A stretch of 6,207 nucleotides of DNA from Methanobacteriota archaeon (GTDB taxonomy: Archaea > Thermoplasmatota > Poseidoniia > Poseidoniales > Poseidoniaceae), in assembly GCA_009936765.1 (NCBI GenBank), contig JAACDL010000104.1, positions 1-6,207 of the forward strand, written 5' to 3'. The notes beneath the pieces were generated by a model. It was not told the DNA's origin. It saw only the letters and a program-made list of their open reading frames with translations, and did no database searches. Positions 1 through 5,442 of this stretch are shown in pieces. A program made the position numbers and the translations under genes. Each line of letters begins with the position of its first letter. The first letter of the stretch is position 1.

Positions 1-1272
1 ACAATTCACATGTCGGTGATAGACGAACAGTCGAACCAAGTAACAAATGTACAGGGCAGCGGCGAAGAGATGCTCAGAGTAGAAGTTCAAGATTACGATG
101 ATACTGTTGATACTGTGATTGGGGATATCTCAATCAGGGGGCCTGGTCAATTAGCCTACAATTTCCCAATCGATTTCGAAAACGGCGTATCACTAGTTCC
201 CTTGTCTACGGACCAGAGTATAGAGAGTGGTGATTTGGTTGTAGATGTGTCAATCACTGGTGCTAATGGTGCTACGAACAACTCATCATTTTCCACTCCC
301 ATTCTACTAAGTCCGCCAGAGATTCTAGCAATTGATATCTGCCGGAATGGAATCGAAATCGACGAATTGATGTTTGGCCAATCTGCAGATGCAGTAGTTA
401 GAATTCATTCTTCAAGGCCCGTAAGTATGGTTACTGCTAACTTAGAACAATTAGGCTGGATTGTATCTGCTCCATCTCAAGGGGTTTTCGACTGTGGCGG
501 TGAACTAGCTGAGCAAAATGCAGAGTACCACTTTAGAATTCAACTCGATTCTTCATTCATAGCGGGGGAGGGAAGTCTTAGTGCTAGAGTCGTTGACATA
601 GACGAGATATCTTCAATCTCATACCAAAACTTTGAGTTCATGCATTCACCTCCTGAAGTACTAGTAGTACACGAACAAAATATTTCTCACGGCTCAGTAT
701 TCGAGGTTCTTGGGGAAATGAGTGACGCTGATGGAATTGACGCATCATGTGGAATCAATTACTTGCAAGATGGACTTGTAATAAACGGTCGTCAGAATAG
801 CCAGGTGTCAGATTTAGATGGAACTGGACTTTGGTCTAGTTCGTGGCTGTTACCATCAGGACTCTCTGGCAACCTAACGGTCGCAATCTCATGTGTGGAC
901 AATAGTGACAATTTCGCAAACTATTCATCACAGGTCACCGTTGGTAATGCAACAGAATGCATCACTGATTGTTTAGAAGTTAAACAAGATTCAGACGAGG
1001 CTGCTGAATCTTACGCAATAGAGATTTTTGCATTACTTACTCTATTACTACTCGTGGTAATCGTTACCCTACGCGTGCGCGCACGCGAGGGAGATGAAAA
1101 GAGCGATACTTGGAGCGTAGAAGAATCACCTCCTGAAAGCGACACTCGAATACCGGAAGGTTGGACATTAGAGGAGTTTCTTAACTGGCTAGATGGCCCT
1201 ATGCCTGATGAATGGGAAGAAGACCAATGGAGTCTGTATAGGGAAAGTCTCGAAGATCTTCGTCTAACATAG
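1..1272 (+). CDS. Surface protein with Ig-like domains and C-terminal membrane anchor, 5' end missing
   Basis: The frame is open to the left edge of the window. The first Met (base 10) is not followed by a signal peptide and falls in the middle of a beta-rich domain, so this is the C-terminal part of a longer exported protein. Numbered from that Met (420 residues), beta-strand-rich Ig-like stretches occupy about 20-100, 105-212 and 215-312; the linker S-P-P-E-(I/V)-L recurs at 101 and 213, a 112-residue period. Many N-x-S/T sequons and several Cys (for example near 110, and a C-x3-C pair just before the anchor) suit an extracellular glycoprotein. One hydrophobic helix at about 336-354, followed by R-V-R-A-R, is a stop-transfer anchor with the tail inside. 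The 66-residue acidic tail ends in two copies of a Pro/Trp motif 17 residues apart (P382...W393, P399...Y410). I recognise the architecture but not the ligand or function. Confidence 0.85.
   Translation, partial: TIHMSVIDEQSNQVTNVQGSGEEMLRVEVQDYDDTVDTVIGDISIRGPGQLAYNFPIDFENGVSLVPLSTDQSIESGDLVVDVSITGANGATNNSSFSTPILLSPPEILAIDICRNGIEIDELMFGQSADAVVRIHSSRPVSMVTANLEQLGWIVSAPSQGVFDCGGELAEQNAEYHFRIQLDSSFIAGEGSLSARVVDIDEISSISYQNFEFMHSPPEVLVVHEQNISHGSVFEVLGEMSDADGIDASCGINYLQDGLVINGRQNSQVSDLDGTGLWSSSWLLPSGLSGNLTVAISCVDNSDNFANYSSQVTVGNATECITDCLEVKQDSDEAAESYAIEIFALLTLLLLVVIVTLRVRAREGDEKSDTWSVEESPPESDTRIPEGWTLEEFLNWLDGPMPDEWEEDQWSLYRESLEDLRLT
1072..1087. repeat. Perfect 16-bp GC-rich palindrome inside the coding region
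   Basis: The sequence CGCGTGCGCGCACGCG is its own reverse complement. It lies in the codons for R-V-R-A-R just after the membrane helix of the surface protein, as an island of CpG in an otherwise AT-leaning gene. The Arg-rich stop-transfer residues written with CGC codons explain most of it, so a separate function is doubtful. Confidence 0.5.
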
Positions 1273-1303
1273 GATTCATCATGTTTGATTGACTGGGATG
1301 TTC

Positions 1304-1537
1304 ATGGCAGTCGGATATGTTCTGGTTAATGTCTCACCGGGCAAAGAGTATGAAGCGTTTCAGGTCATCAAAGATATTGAGAATGTTTCAGACTCAACAC
1401 TTCTTTTCGGTGATTATGATATTATAGTGAAACTAGAAGCTGAGAGTCTAGGAGTCATCGCTCAAACAGTCGTTGATATTATTCGTCAAGTCCCTGGAGT
1501 TATAGATTCAAAAACTTTGGCTGGCGCTGAATTTTGA
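1304..1537 (+). CDS. Stand-alone RAM-domain protein of the Lrp/AsnC family
   Basis: The 77-residue product is essentially one RAM (AsnC_trans_reg) ligand-binding domain without the helix-turn-helix of full Lrp. It opens with the typical A-V-G-Y-V-L-V-N-V strand, then a P-G-K-E turn into helix 1, the L-L-F-G-D-Y-D-I-I-V-K strand pair and the closing V-P-G-V-I-D-S-K-T-L segment. In this family the domain forms alpha/beta dimers that assemble into octamers or larger rings and bind amino acids at subunit interfaces. Stand-alone copies are common in archaea and may modulate full-length Lrp proteins or act as effector sensors. I chose the Met at 1304 because family members usually begin directly at the first strand; ATG 1298 and TTG 1289 are in-frame alternatives. 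The gene starts about 30 bases after the surface-protein stop with no clear promoter between, so co-transcription is possible. Ligand and partner are unknown. Confidence 0.88.
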   Translation: MAVGYVLVNVSPGKEYEAFQVIKDIENVSDSTLLFGDYDIIVKLEAESLGVIAQTVVDIIRQVPGVIDSKTLAGAEF

Positions 1538-1569
1538 ACCGATTGGGAAAGGCCTCACTGCTCTAATAT

Positions 1570-1611
1570 GCCCTCTGAAAAGGGCTACTGCGGGCAATAT
1601 GTGGCGCAGTA
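1570..1611 (+). repeat. Two adjacent hairpins upstream of the MC1 promoter
   Basis: GCCCT (1570-1574) pairs with AGGGC (1581-1585) over a 6-base loop. Immediately afterwards TACTGCG (1586-1592) pairs perfectly with CGCAGTA (1605-1611) over a 12-base loop. With no base between them the two stems could stack. They lie after the RAM-gene stop and before the MC1 TATA box, so they could be a 3' end or processing structure of the upstream transcript, or DNA dyads serving as an operator for MC1. No T-tract follows, so this is not a classical intrinsic terminator. Confidence 0.55.
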
Positions 1612-1624
1612 TAGCGGTTTGACG

Positions 1625-1640
1625 GGGGAAATATTATAAC
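1625..1640 (+). promoter_or_regulatory. Probable TATA/BRE promoter of the MC1 gene
   Basis: A purine-rich stretch (GGGGGAA) leads into AATATTATAA, a good archaeal BRE plus TATA arrangement about 40 bases before the ATG at 1676. Transcription would start around 1655-1662, leaving a short leader. That leader contains GAGGT at 1664-1668, seven bases before the ATG, a convincing Shine-Dalgarno match. Confidence 0.6.
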
Positions 1641-1675
1641 CTTGGTGTGCCCGTAGGTGCAGCGAGGTAAAACCT

Positions 1676-1942
1676 ATGAGTGATGGAAAGAAGTACTTCG
1701 TCTTGATGAAGGGCGGAGAAGACACCAGCCAAGTATTTGCAAGCAAGCAACCAAGAGGAGCAGCCCTTAAAGCTGCAACACGCGGACACACCGACATACG
1801 CCTACGCGAACGTGGAACAAAGAGAGTTCACGTTTTCACCGGCAGTATCTCCCAAGTGGACAAGCCTGCAAACGGCCCAGCGTGGCTTCCTGATAAAATC
1901 AAGAAGGCTAACGTAAAGAAGCAAGGAATCGAACACCTTTGA
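1676..1942 (+). CDS. MC1-family archaeal chromosomal protein
   Basis: The 88-residue basic product matches non-histone chromosomal protein MC1, a monomeric architectural protein that binds DNA without strict sequence specificity, prefers distorted DNA and bends it sharply. Family hallmarks are visible in order: N-terminal strand Y-F-V-L (7-10), Q-P-R-G-A-A-L-K-A-A-x-R-G (25-37), I-R-L-R-E-R-G-T-K-(R)-V-H-V-F (41-54), and P-A-W-L-P-(D)-K-I (68-75) followed by a K-rich C-terminus. Length is close to the 93 residues of Methanosarcina MC1. W70 corresponds to the DNA-contacting Trp in the P-A-W-(M/L)-P loop. The second Trp of the Methanosarcina protein, after the V-F strand, is replaced by T-G-S-I. 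A clear Shine-Dalgarno (GAGGT) and its own promoter precede it and a strong terminator follows, so it is probably an independently and highly expressed single gene. Confidence 0.95.
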   Translation: MSDGKKYFVLMKGGEDTSQVFASKQPRGAALKAATRGHTDIRLRERGTKRVHVFTGSISQVDKPANGPAWLPDKIKKANVKKQGIEHL

Positions 1943-1983
1943 ACTAAGGATTAAGATTGATTGCTAACACCCTTTGGGACATT

Positions 1984-2023
1984 GCCCTTCACAGAACTTC
2001 GGCTCTGTGGAGGGCTTTTTTTT
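1984..2023 (+). terminator. Hairpin plus T8 terminator after MC1
   Basis: A 14-bp stem (1984-1997 with 2002-2015) closes on the ultra-stable C(TTCG)G tetraloop, with a single A/C mismatch and one G-T wobble, and is followed directly by eight T residues and then ATTTT. It starts about 40 bases after the MC1 stop. It looks like a bacterial-style intrinsic terminator. In archaea the T-tract alone is usually sufficient, so the hairpin may also protect the mRNA 3' end. Confidence 0.85.
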
Positions 2024-2037
2024 ATTTTCAAAACGGC

Positions 2038-2055
2038 ATTTACCTCTAGGTAAAT
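2038..2055. promoter_or_regulatory. 18-bp dyad, candidate operator of the DoxX-fusion gene
   Basis: ATTTACCT (2038-2045) and AGGTAAAT (2048-2055) are perfect inverted arms around a CT spacer. The dyad sits about 38 bases before the GTG start and just upstream of a T-rich stretch ending TTTATC (2063-2073) that could be the TATA element of a leaderless transcript starting near 2093. The position suits a regulator that blocks or assists TBP/TFB. The alternative is an additional termination hairpin for MC1, given the T7 run at 2063-2069. Confidence 0.45.
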
Positions 2056-2092
2056 TACATTCCTTTTTTTATCAAGTTGATTTCGAAGGCTT

Positions 2093-3070
2093 GTGAAAAC
2101 CAAGTTCACACTCCGAGATCTGTTTGCTGTAATCCTCGGTCTAGCATTCATAAATGTAGGAGTGGATCACTTTGTTCATCCCGAATGGTATGAACCAATA
2201 GTTCCCAAAATACTGCCTTCTGCAACTTTCTGGGTTCTCCTGAGTGGTTTCTTTGAAGCCCTCCTTGGTCTGCTTTTAATCATACCAAGGACTCGTTCTC
2301 TAGCATCAGTTGGTATCGCATGGATGTTGGTTGTTCTTTATTGGGCCAACTTCAACATGTGGTACAACGATATTCCACTGAATGGGACGACATATGATGA
2401 TATCTGGCACGTAGTTAGGTTCGTGATACAGATTATTTTGATACTGGCCATCGCCTGGGTAGGGGAGATAACACCATTCAAAGGCAAAGAATCTAAAATA
2501 GATACGATGGATGTTTTCAAAGGTAGAATCACATCTAGTGGATTTGAAAGTGGAGACAGAATTGTTGTAGGTGCGTGGAAAGAATCACCATTTGGGGAAT
2601 TCACAGACATCATGTGGGCAAAAAAAGATGGAAGCAGAATTCTGATCGCCCCAACCAAAGAAGTAGCAGATTATGTGGACGCAATGTATTCATTTGATGA
2701 AATCAAAATTCAAAATGTTGGAGTTGTCCAACAAGGACGTTCCCTATCAGTCTCTTGCGATTCTATGGAGTTGGACTTCGAATGGAACAGAGGATGGCCT
2801 ATCCCATTCAAACGCTCTCTCTTCTTCATTGCAACAGTTGAACTTCTATTTGCGAAGATATTCTTTGGTACACAAACTCATGGTGTGACTAAAAACCAGC
2901 GCAAAGAGTGGTATGCAATTGACAGAGTATCAAAATTAACCAAAGCAAGTGCAACGATTGACGGAACCAATGCTGGCGAACTTAGGCCTTTGAGTGAGCC
3001 GTGTAAATTTGGTTTTAGTGAAGCTCCAAAGAAACCGTCTTCGTGTGAAGTCAGAACTCACATCCTGTAA
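2093..3070 (+). CDS. DoxX-like membrane protein fused to a C-terminal soluble domain
   Basis: Residues 1-125 form a four-helix DoxX/SURF4-like membrane domain (helices about 8-26, 44-65, 69-90, 105-125). It carries the subfamily pattern G-V-D-H-F-x-H-P-x-W-Y (23-33), I-V-P-K-I-L-P (36-42), S-G-x-x-E-x-x-x-G (51-59), P-R-T-R (65-68) and a helix-3 end N-x-N-M-W. Biochemical roles in this superfamily are poorly fixed. Residues about 141-325 are a separate, presumably cytoplasmic domain with R-I-V-V-G-x-W-x-x-S-P-F-G-x-F-x-D-I-M-W (156-175), L-I-A-P-T-x-E-V-A-x-Y-V (184-195), E-W-Y-A-I (272-276) and a closing A-G-x-L-x-P-L...F-G-F-S-x-A-P-x-x-P-S (294-316). I have the impression that similar free-standing proteins occur in actinobacteria, but could not check. 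The GTG start is forced: an in-frame TGA lies at 2078-2080 and no other start codon intervenes. No good Shine-Dalgarno is spaced correctly, which fits leaderless initiation. Function unknown. Confidence 0.85.
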   Translation: MKTKFTLRDLFAVILGLAFINVGVDHFVHPEWYEPIVPKILPSATFWVLLSGFFEALLGLLLIIPRTRSLASVGIAWMLVVLYWANFNMWYNDIPLNGTTYDDIWHVVRFVIQIILILAIAWVGEITPFKGKESKIDTMDVFKGRITSSGFESGDRIVVGAWKESPFGEFTDIMWAKKDGSRILIAPTKEVADYVDAMYSFDEIKIQNVGVVQQGRSLSVSCDSMELDFEWNRGWPIPFKRSLFFIATVELLFAKIFFGTQTHGVTKNQRKEWYAIDRVSKLTKASATIDGTNAGELRPLSEPCKFGFSEAPKKPSSCEVRTHIL

Positions 3071-3077
3071 TCTGGCT

Positions 3078-3095
3078 AGGAACCCTAAGGTTCCT
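3078..3095. terminator. Symmetrical hairpin between convergent genes
   Basis: AGGAACC (3078-3084) pairs perfectly with GGTTCCT (3089-3095) over a CTAA loop, in the 46-base gap between the DoxX-fusion stop and the stop of the minus-strand PAQR gene. The placement suggests a shared bidirectional 3'-end signal. Neither side has a proper T-tract, so termination strength is uncertain. Confidence 0.5.
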
Positions 3096-3116
3096 TAACC
3101 AACAAATTCAAGTCAA

Positions 3117-3827
3117 CTATTCTTCAGATTCAGTCGCCTTATTTTGCCCATCTTCAAATAATTCGATTGCTTGTTCGATAAATCGCCAGTGGCAAATAAT
3201 ACCGATGATGATAGCGAAATGGAATATCTCATGTGTTTCAATCACGCCAATGATGATAGTTAGTGATTCGATGTAATCTAGAATCGCTCCTACGCTGTAT
3301 GCGATACCGCCATACCCCAAAAAACGGACGAATTCTAGACCGTATTCTCTGTAAACCAAGATGCCAGAATAGAAGCCAACCCAGCCCATGCAGAGATAGA
3401 ATAAGAGAGCCAACCATTGAGGGAAATCGTCGAAAAATATTGACATGAATATTACACCATTGATAGCTATCAACCAGATAATAATCAGAACATTCCAACG
3501 TTTCAAACCCTGGAATAGAAGTAGGTGGACTGGAGTGAATGTTCCTGCAATCATCAACCAAATTGCCGCATAGTCGAGATGCTGCAGTACGTATCGTACT
3601 GAACTATTATGTTCAAGCAGATGATATACTCCGCTCATAGAGAGCATGAAGACTGTACATGAAACAAAAATAATGAGGCCACACCTTTGGAGGTTAGGTC
3701 CATTGAATTGGGTACATAGCCGTATTCCAAAGACGATTGCAAACGCTGCAGCAATGAGATGTGTCATGCTGCTTACAGGGTCGGCGAATCCAAGGAACGA
3801 GTATCGGAAATACTCAACAGGATCCAT
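3117..3827 (-). CDS. PAQR/hemolysin III family membrane protein
   Basis: The 236-residue product has about seven hydrophobic helices and the conserved PAQR/HlyIII (CREST-like) residues: D-P-V-S-S-M-T-H (16-23), S65-x-x-Y-H69 in helix 2, L-D85-Y-A-A-I-W-L-M-I-A-G-T-F-T-P in helix 3, and H199-E-I-F-H203 in the last helix. By analogy with adiponectin receptors, whose zinc is held by three His and a nearby Asp with matching spacing (S-x3-H, about 17 residues to D, H-x3-H), H69, H199, H203 and D85 should form a metal site on the cytoplasmic side. The superfamily is proposed to include metal-dependent lipid hydrolases acting on amide bonds. The hemolysin name comes from a Bacillus cereus member and says little about the role here. 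A Met start at 3827 gives the full N-terminal D-P-V segment. Length is typical of the prokaryotic family, and the acidic, polar C-terminal tail is unremarkable. It converges on the DoxX fusion and diverges from the zinc-ribbon gene. Confidence 0.92.
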   Translation of the reverse strand: MDPVEYFRYSFLGFADPVSSMTHLIAAAFAIVFGIRLCTQFNGPNLQRCGLIIFVSCTVFMLSMSGVYHLLEHNSSVRYVLQHLDYAAIWLMIAGTFTPVHLLLFQGLKRWNVLIIIWLIAINGVIFMSIFFDDFPQWLALLFYLCMGWVGFYSGILVYREYGLEFVRFLGYGGIAYSVGAILDYIESLTIIIGVIETHEIFHFAIIIGIICHWRFIEQAIELFEDGQNKATESEE

Positions 3828-3845
3828 GTGCTCTCTAAGGCGTCT

Positions 3846-3860
3846 GTGTTAAAATCATTA
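3846..3860 (-). promoter_or_regulatory. Possible TATA promoter of the PAQR gene
   Basis: Read on the minus strand, GATTAATGATTTTAACAC places an AT-rich TATA-like element about 22-30 bases before the ATG at 3827. That implies a leaderless or very short-leader transcript. The match is only moderate. Confidence 0.35.
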
Positions 3861-3912
3861 ATCCCTACAACCCTCAAAACTCTATCAAACGGCATCATTT
3901 GATTGGGTAACG

Positions 3913-4236
3913 ATGTATACAAGAAACCGACATCTCATGAATACAACTCAAATACATGCAGTCGAAGCGCCCAACATGCGTTTGGAATGGCCCGTCTATG
4001 TGTTTACTGCTTGCGTTTTCCTCGCGTTTGCTCTAAGTGTTCAGTTCCTCTCCCTCGGCACCTTTGCAGTCGTTGGCCTATTCTTGCTCCTGACCGTGGC
4101 CTATGCATGGGTTGCCTGGGTGATGATCAAGCAAAAGGCCGTCCTCGAACTTCACGCCTACATCATCTGCAATAAGTGCGGTGAACTGACACCCTCACAA
4201 GGCAAGCATTGCATGAATTGCGGTGCCGGCTTGTAG
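3913..4236 (+). CDS. Small membrane protein with C-terminal zinc ribbon
   Basis: The 107-residue product has two predicted membrane helices (about 27-46 and 50-72). They are followed by a compact C-terminal zinc ribbon with C86-x2-C89 and C100-x2-C103 separated by 10 residues, ending C-G-A-G-L, so both knuckles are complete. Such short ribbons usually play a structural or protein-contact role on the cytoplasmic face. Both termini would then be inside the cell, the two helices forming a hairpin. The start is uncertain: ATG 3913 gives the longest form, while ATG 3937 (residue 9) and ATG 3976 (residue 22, just before helix 1) are plausible. A TATA-like GTATAC at about 3915-3920 would favour 3937 with a leaderless transcript. 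The coding sequence is noticeably richer in G+C than the gene to its right. Function unknown. Confidence 0.78.
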   Translation: MYTRNRHLMNTTQIHAVEAPNMRLEWPVYVFTACVFLAFALSVQFLSLGTFAVVGLFLLLTVAYAWVAWVMIKQKAVLELHAYIICNKCGELTPSQGKHCMNCGAGL

Positions 4237-4415
4237 CCAAAAGTAAATCAATGCAAAAATAATTTACGCGGTTAAATTAATCAGTTCTATTGTATATCAT
4301 CATGTCGAAGCGATTGAGTCCTTTTTTGGAATCACGAAAATCTAATTCAAATATTAATTAAATTCGGAATTTTGCCGGGCTAAGAGTTATACTCTAATGT
4401 GTTTCAGATTTTGAT
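4237..4415. other. AT-rich intergenic region with promoter dyads
   Basis: No gene is supported in these 179 bases. The right part contains the promoter of the downstream gene (described separately). The left part is AT-rich with no convincing terminator hairpin; a T6 run at 4322-4327 could act as an archaeal T-tract terminator. A 19-codon frame at 4302-4361 lacks support. Confidence 0.5.
4360..4395 (+). promoter_or_regulatory. Leaderless promoter with two inverted repeats
   Basis: TTATAC at 4388-4393 lies about 25 bases before the ATG at 4416, the spacing expected for a TATA box driving a leaderless mRNA. It is embedded in the dyad AGAGT-TAT-ACTCT (4383-4395). A second dyad, AAATTC-G-GAATTT (4360-4372), lies just upstream. 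Their centres are 23 bases apart, roughly two helical turns. Together they look like promoter plus operator, though AT-rich DNA produces short dyads by chance. Confidence 0.5.
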
Positions 4416-5222
4416 ATGGACGGTATCGATGAGTTCGAAGAACTCGAAAGCGAATTTTCAAACGTGCTAACTAATCCATCGAAAAGAGCCTTATCTGGTA
4501 ATTCTAAAATAAATAAAAAGGCACAGTCACGCCAAAAAAAGTCAATACATGGTGGCGAAGCACAAAACCTCTTTGAACTCTTATCAGAGAATGAAAATAT
4601 TCAAGGTGTAGAATTATTGAACAAAAGAGTAACTTCTGAAGGTGGACGTGATTGGTCTAAAATAGCCCCCGCTACATTATTTGGTGTAGTATTTTTAGGA
4701 GGAATAATTTCCCTTCTTTTTCTCCTCTATTCATCAATGCGATACGATAACTCGGTCGATATTGTATTGTCCATAGGTGCCAGTTTGTTTGCAATTCCAT
4801 TCCTTTTATTTGGCGTTGCGTTATTGGGTATTGGTATTGAAGGTTTTATTAATCCGGATACACATGAACAGATGTTAATTAGTACTTGGTTAGAACGCAG
4901 TAAGGGGTTAATCATTGCAATAAATGATGTTTATGACGTTAAAGAAGATTTTTTCCATGAATCTAAATTAATGTTCTCTGTATATTATACCAGTTCGGAT
5001 ACTATACGTATTTATTCCGAGCGCCCATATTCTGATTTTGATTCAGGAGTTAATCGGCCAGGTGGGCGTAGTGTATGTATTTGCAAAGATGGAGATATGT
5101 CTTCTTCAGTCGCTGTGTTGGCAAAATACAGTTTCGCTCACAAAGGTCCAGCGAAGCAGTTGGCAATAGATTACTCGAAAGAGTTAGGGATTCCATTTCT
5201 AGGCGAAGTTAAGACCAAATGA
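4416..5222 (+). CDS. Unrecognised membrane protein with two helices
   Basis: The 268-residue product has three parts. Residues 1-80 are a polar, probably disordered N-terminus: acidic over the first 15 residues, then Lys/Ser-rich (about 30-45). Two hydrophobic helices follow at about 86-106 and 116-140, separated by a short polar loop. The third part is a mixed alpha/beta soluble region (146-268) with segments such as Y-Y-T-S-S-D-T-I-R-I-Y and S-V-C-I-C-K-D-G-D. I recognise no catalytic motif or family. Both soluble parts should lie on the same side, probably the cytoplasm. The ATG at 4416 is supported by a TATA box about 25 bases upstream and no Shine-Dalgarno, as in leaderless genes. Codon use is clearly more AT-rich than in the zinc-ribbon gene to the left, which may indicate a different history. 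T5 at 5232-5236, just after the stop, could terminate it. Confidence 0.82.
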   Translation: MDGIDEFEELESEFSNVLTNPSKRALSGNSKINKKAQSRQKKSIHGGEAQNLFELLSENENIQGVELLNKRVTSEGGRDWSKIAPATLFGVVFLGGIISLLFLLYSSMRYDNSVDIVLSIGASLFAIPFLLFGVALLGIGIEGFINPDTHEQMLISTWLERSKGLIIAINDVYDVKEDFFHESKLMFSVYYTSSDTIRIYSERPYSDFDSGVNRPGGRSVCICKDGDMSSSVAVLAKYSFAHKGPAKQLAIDYSKELGIPFLGEVKTK

Positions 5223-5326
5223 TTAACATTCTTTTTCTCTACGGTTCATCAACAGATCGATTTGATTGAGCTGCAAGAGTCACCCGATTACTCCTTTGTA
5301 TACTCATTAGTAAGATGCTAATCAGA

Positions 5327-5343
5327 CGGTAGCGTTAGCACCG
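5327..5343 (+). repeat. Short hairpin CGGT-A-GC/GC-ACCG
   Basis: CGGT and GC pair with GC and ACCG over a GTTA loop, with A5331 bulged. It competes with a second fold in which TGCTAAT (5316-5322) pairs with GTTAGCA (5334-5340), so only one of the two can form at a time. Confidence 0.4.
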
Positions 5344-5386
5344 ACCCACTGCAAGCCCTTCGTATTCTCATATGATTGCTAAGGGT

Positions 5387-5417
5387 AATCGGATGAACCC
5401 TTCGTATGCATCCGATT
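5387..5417 (+). repeat. Perfect 9-bp inverted repeat with repeat copy in the loop
   Basis: AATCGGATG (5387-5395) is matched exactly by CATCCGATT (5409-5417). The 13-base loop contains the ACCCTTCGTATG copy of the direct repeat. The AAGGGT immediately before the stem (5381-5386) is complementary to ACCCTT in that loop and also to CCCTT of the previous copy (5356-5360), giving competing pairings. Confidence 0.6.
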
Positions 5418-5442
5418 CAACCCAGTATTGCTTCGTATTCTA

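Larger units (their letters stand above)
5293..5442 (+). repeat. Four degenerate direct repeats CCTTYGTATNCT
   Basis: Copies begin at 5293 (CCTTTGTATACTC), 5357 (CCTTCGTATTCTC), 5399 (CCTTCGTATGCAT) and 5430 (GCTTCGTATTCTA). Start-to-start distances are 64, 42 and 31 bases, close to 6, 4 and 3 helical turns. A weaker fifth match, TTTTTGTATAATA, begins at 5471, another 41 bases on. All lie on the same strand upstream of the HTH gene, so they are candidate binding sites on one DNA face. Confidence 0.5.

Noticed and set aside
1585..1797. Minus-strand reading frame overlapping the MC1 gene
   Set aside because: It lies antisense to a clear family member, has no start signal, and its peptide resembles nothing.
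2031..3895. AAACGGCAT occurring in two intergenic regions (2031-2039 and 3887-3895)
   Set aside because: A shared 9-mer is expected many times by chance in a window of this size, and the surrounding bases do not match.
3903..4175. Cys-rich alternative frame over the zinc-ribbon gene
   Set aside because: It is a shifted reading of the real gene; its scattered cysteines do not form a zinc-binding pattern, whereas the other frame gives two clean membrane helices and CxxC pairs.
4302..4361. 19-codon ATG frame (MSKRLSPFLESRK...) in the AT-rich gap
   Set aside because: Too short, no Shine-Dalgarno, no recognisable homologue, and it runs into the promoter dyad of the next gene.
5255..5350. Possible tRNA in the non-coding region, on either strand
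   Set aside because: No acceptor stem, D-loop or T-loop consensus could be assembled; only short local stems are present.
5381..5417. H-type pseudoknot combining AAGGGT/ACCCTT with the 9-bp stem
   Set aside because: There is no base between the two 5' arms to cross the 9-bp stem, so the helices can only compete, not coexist.
5293..5442. CRISPR array or replication-origin iterons
   Set aside because: Repeats are short, degenerate and unevenly spaced, with no cas or replication initiator gene in view; operator sites fit better.
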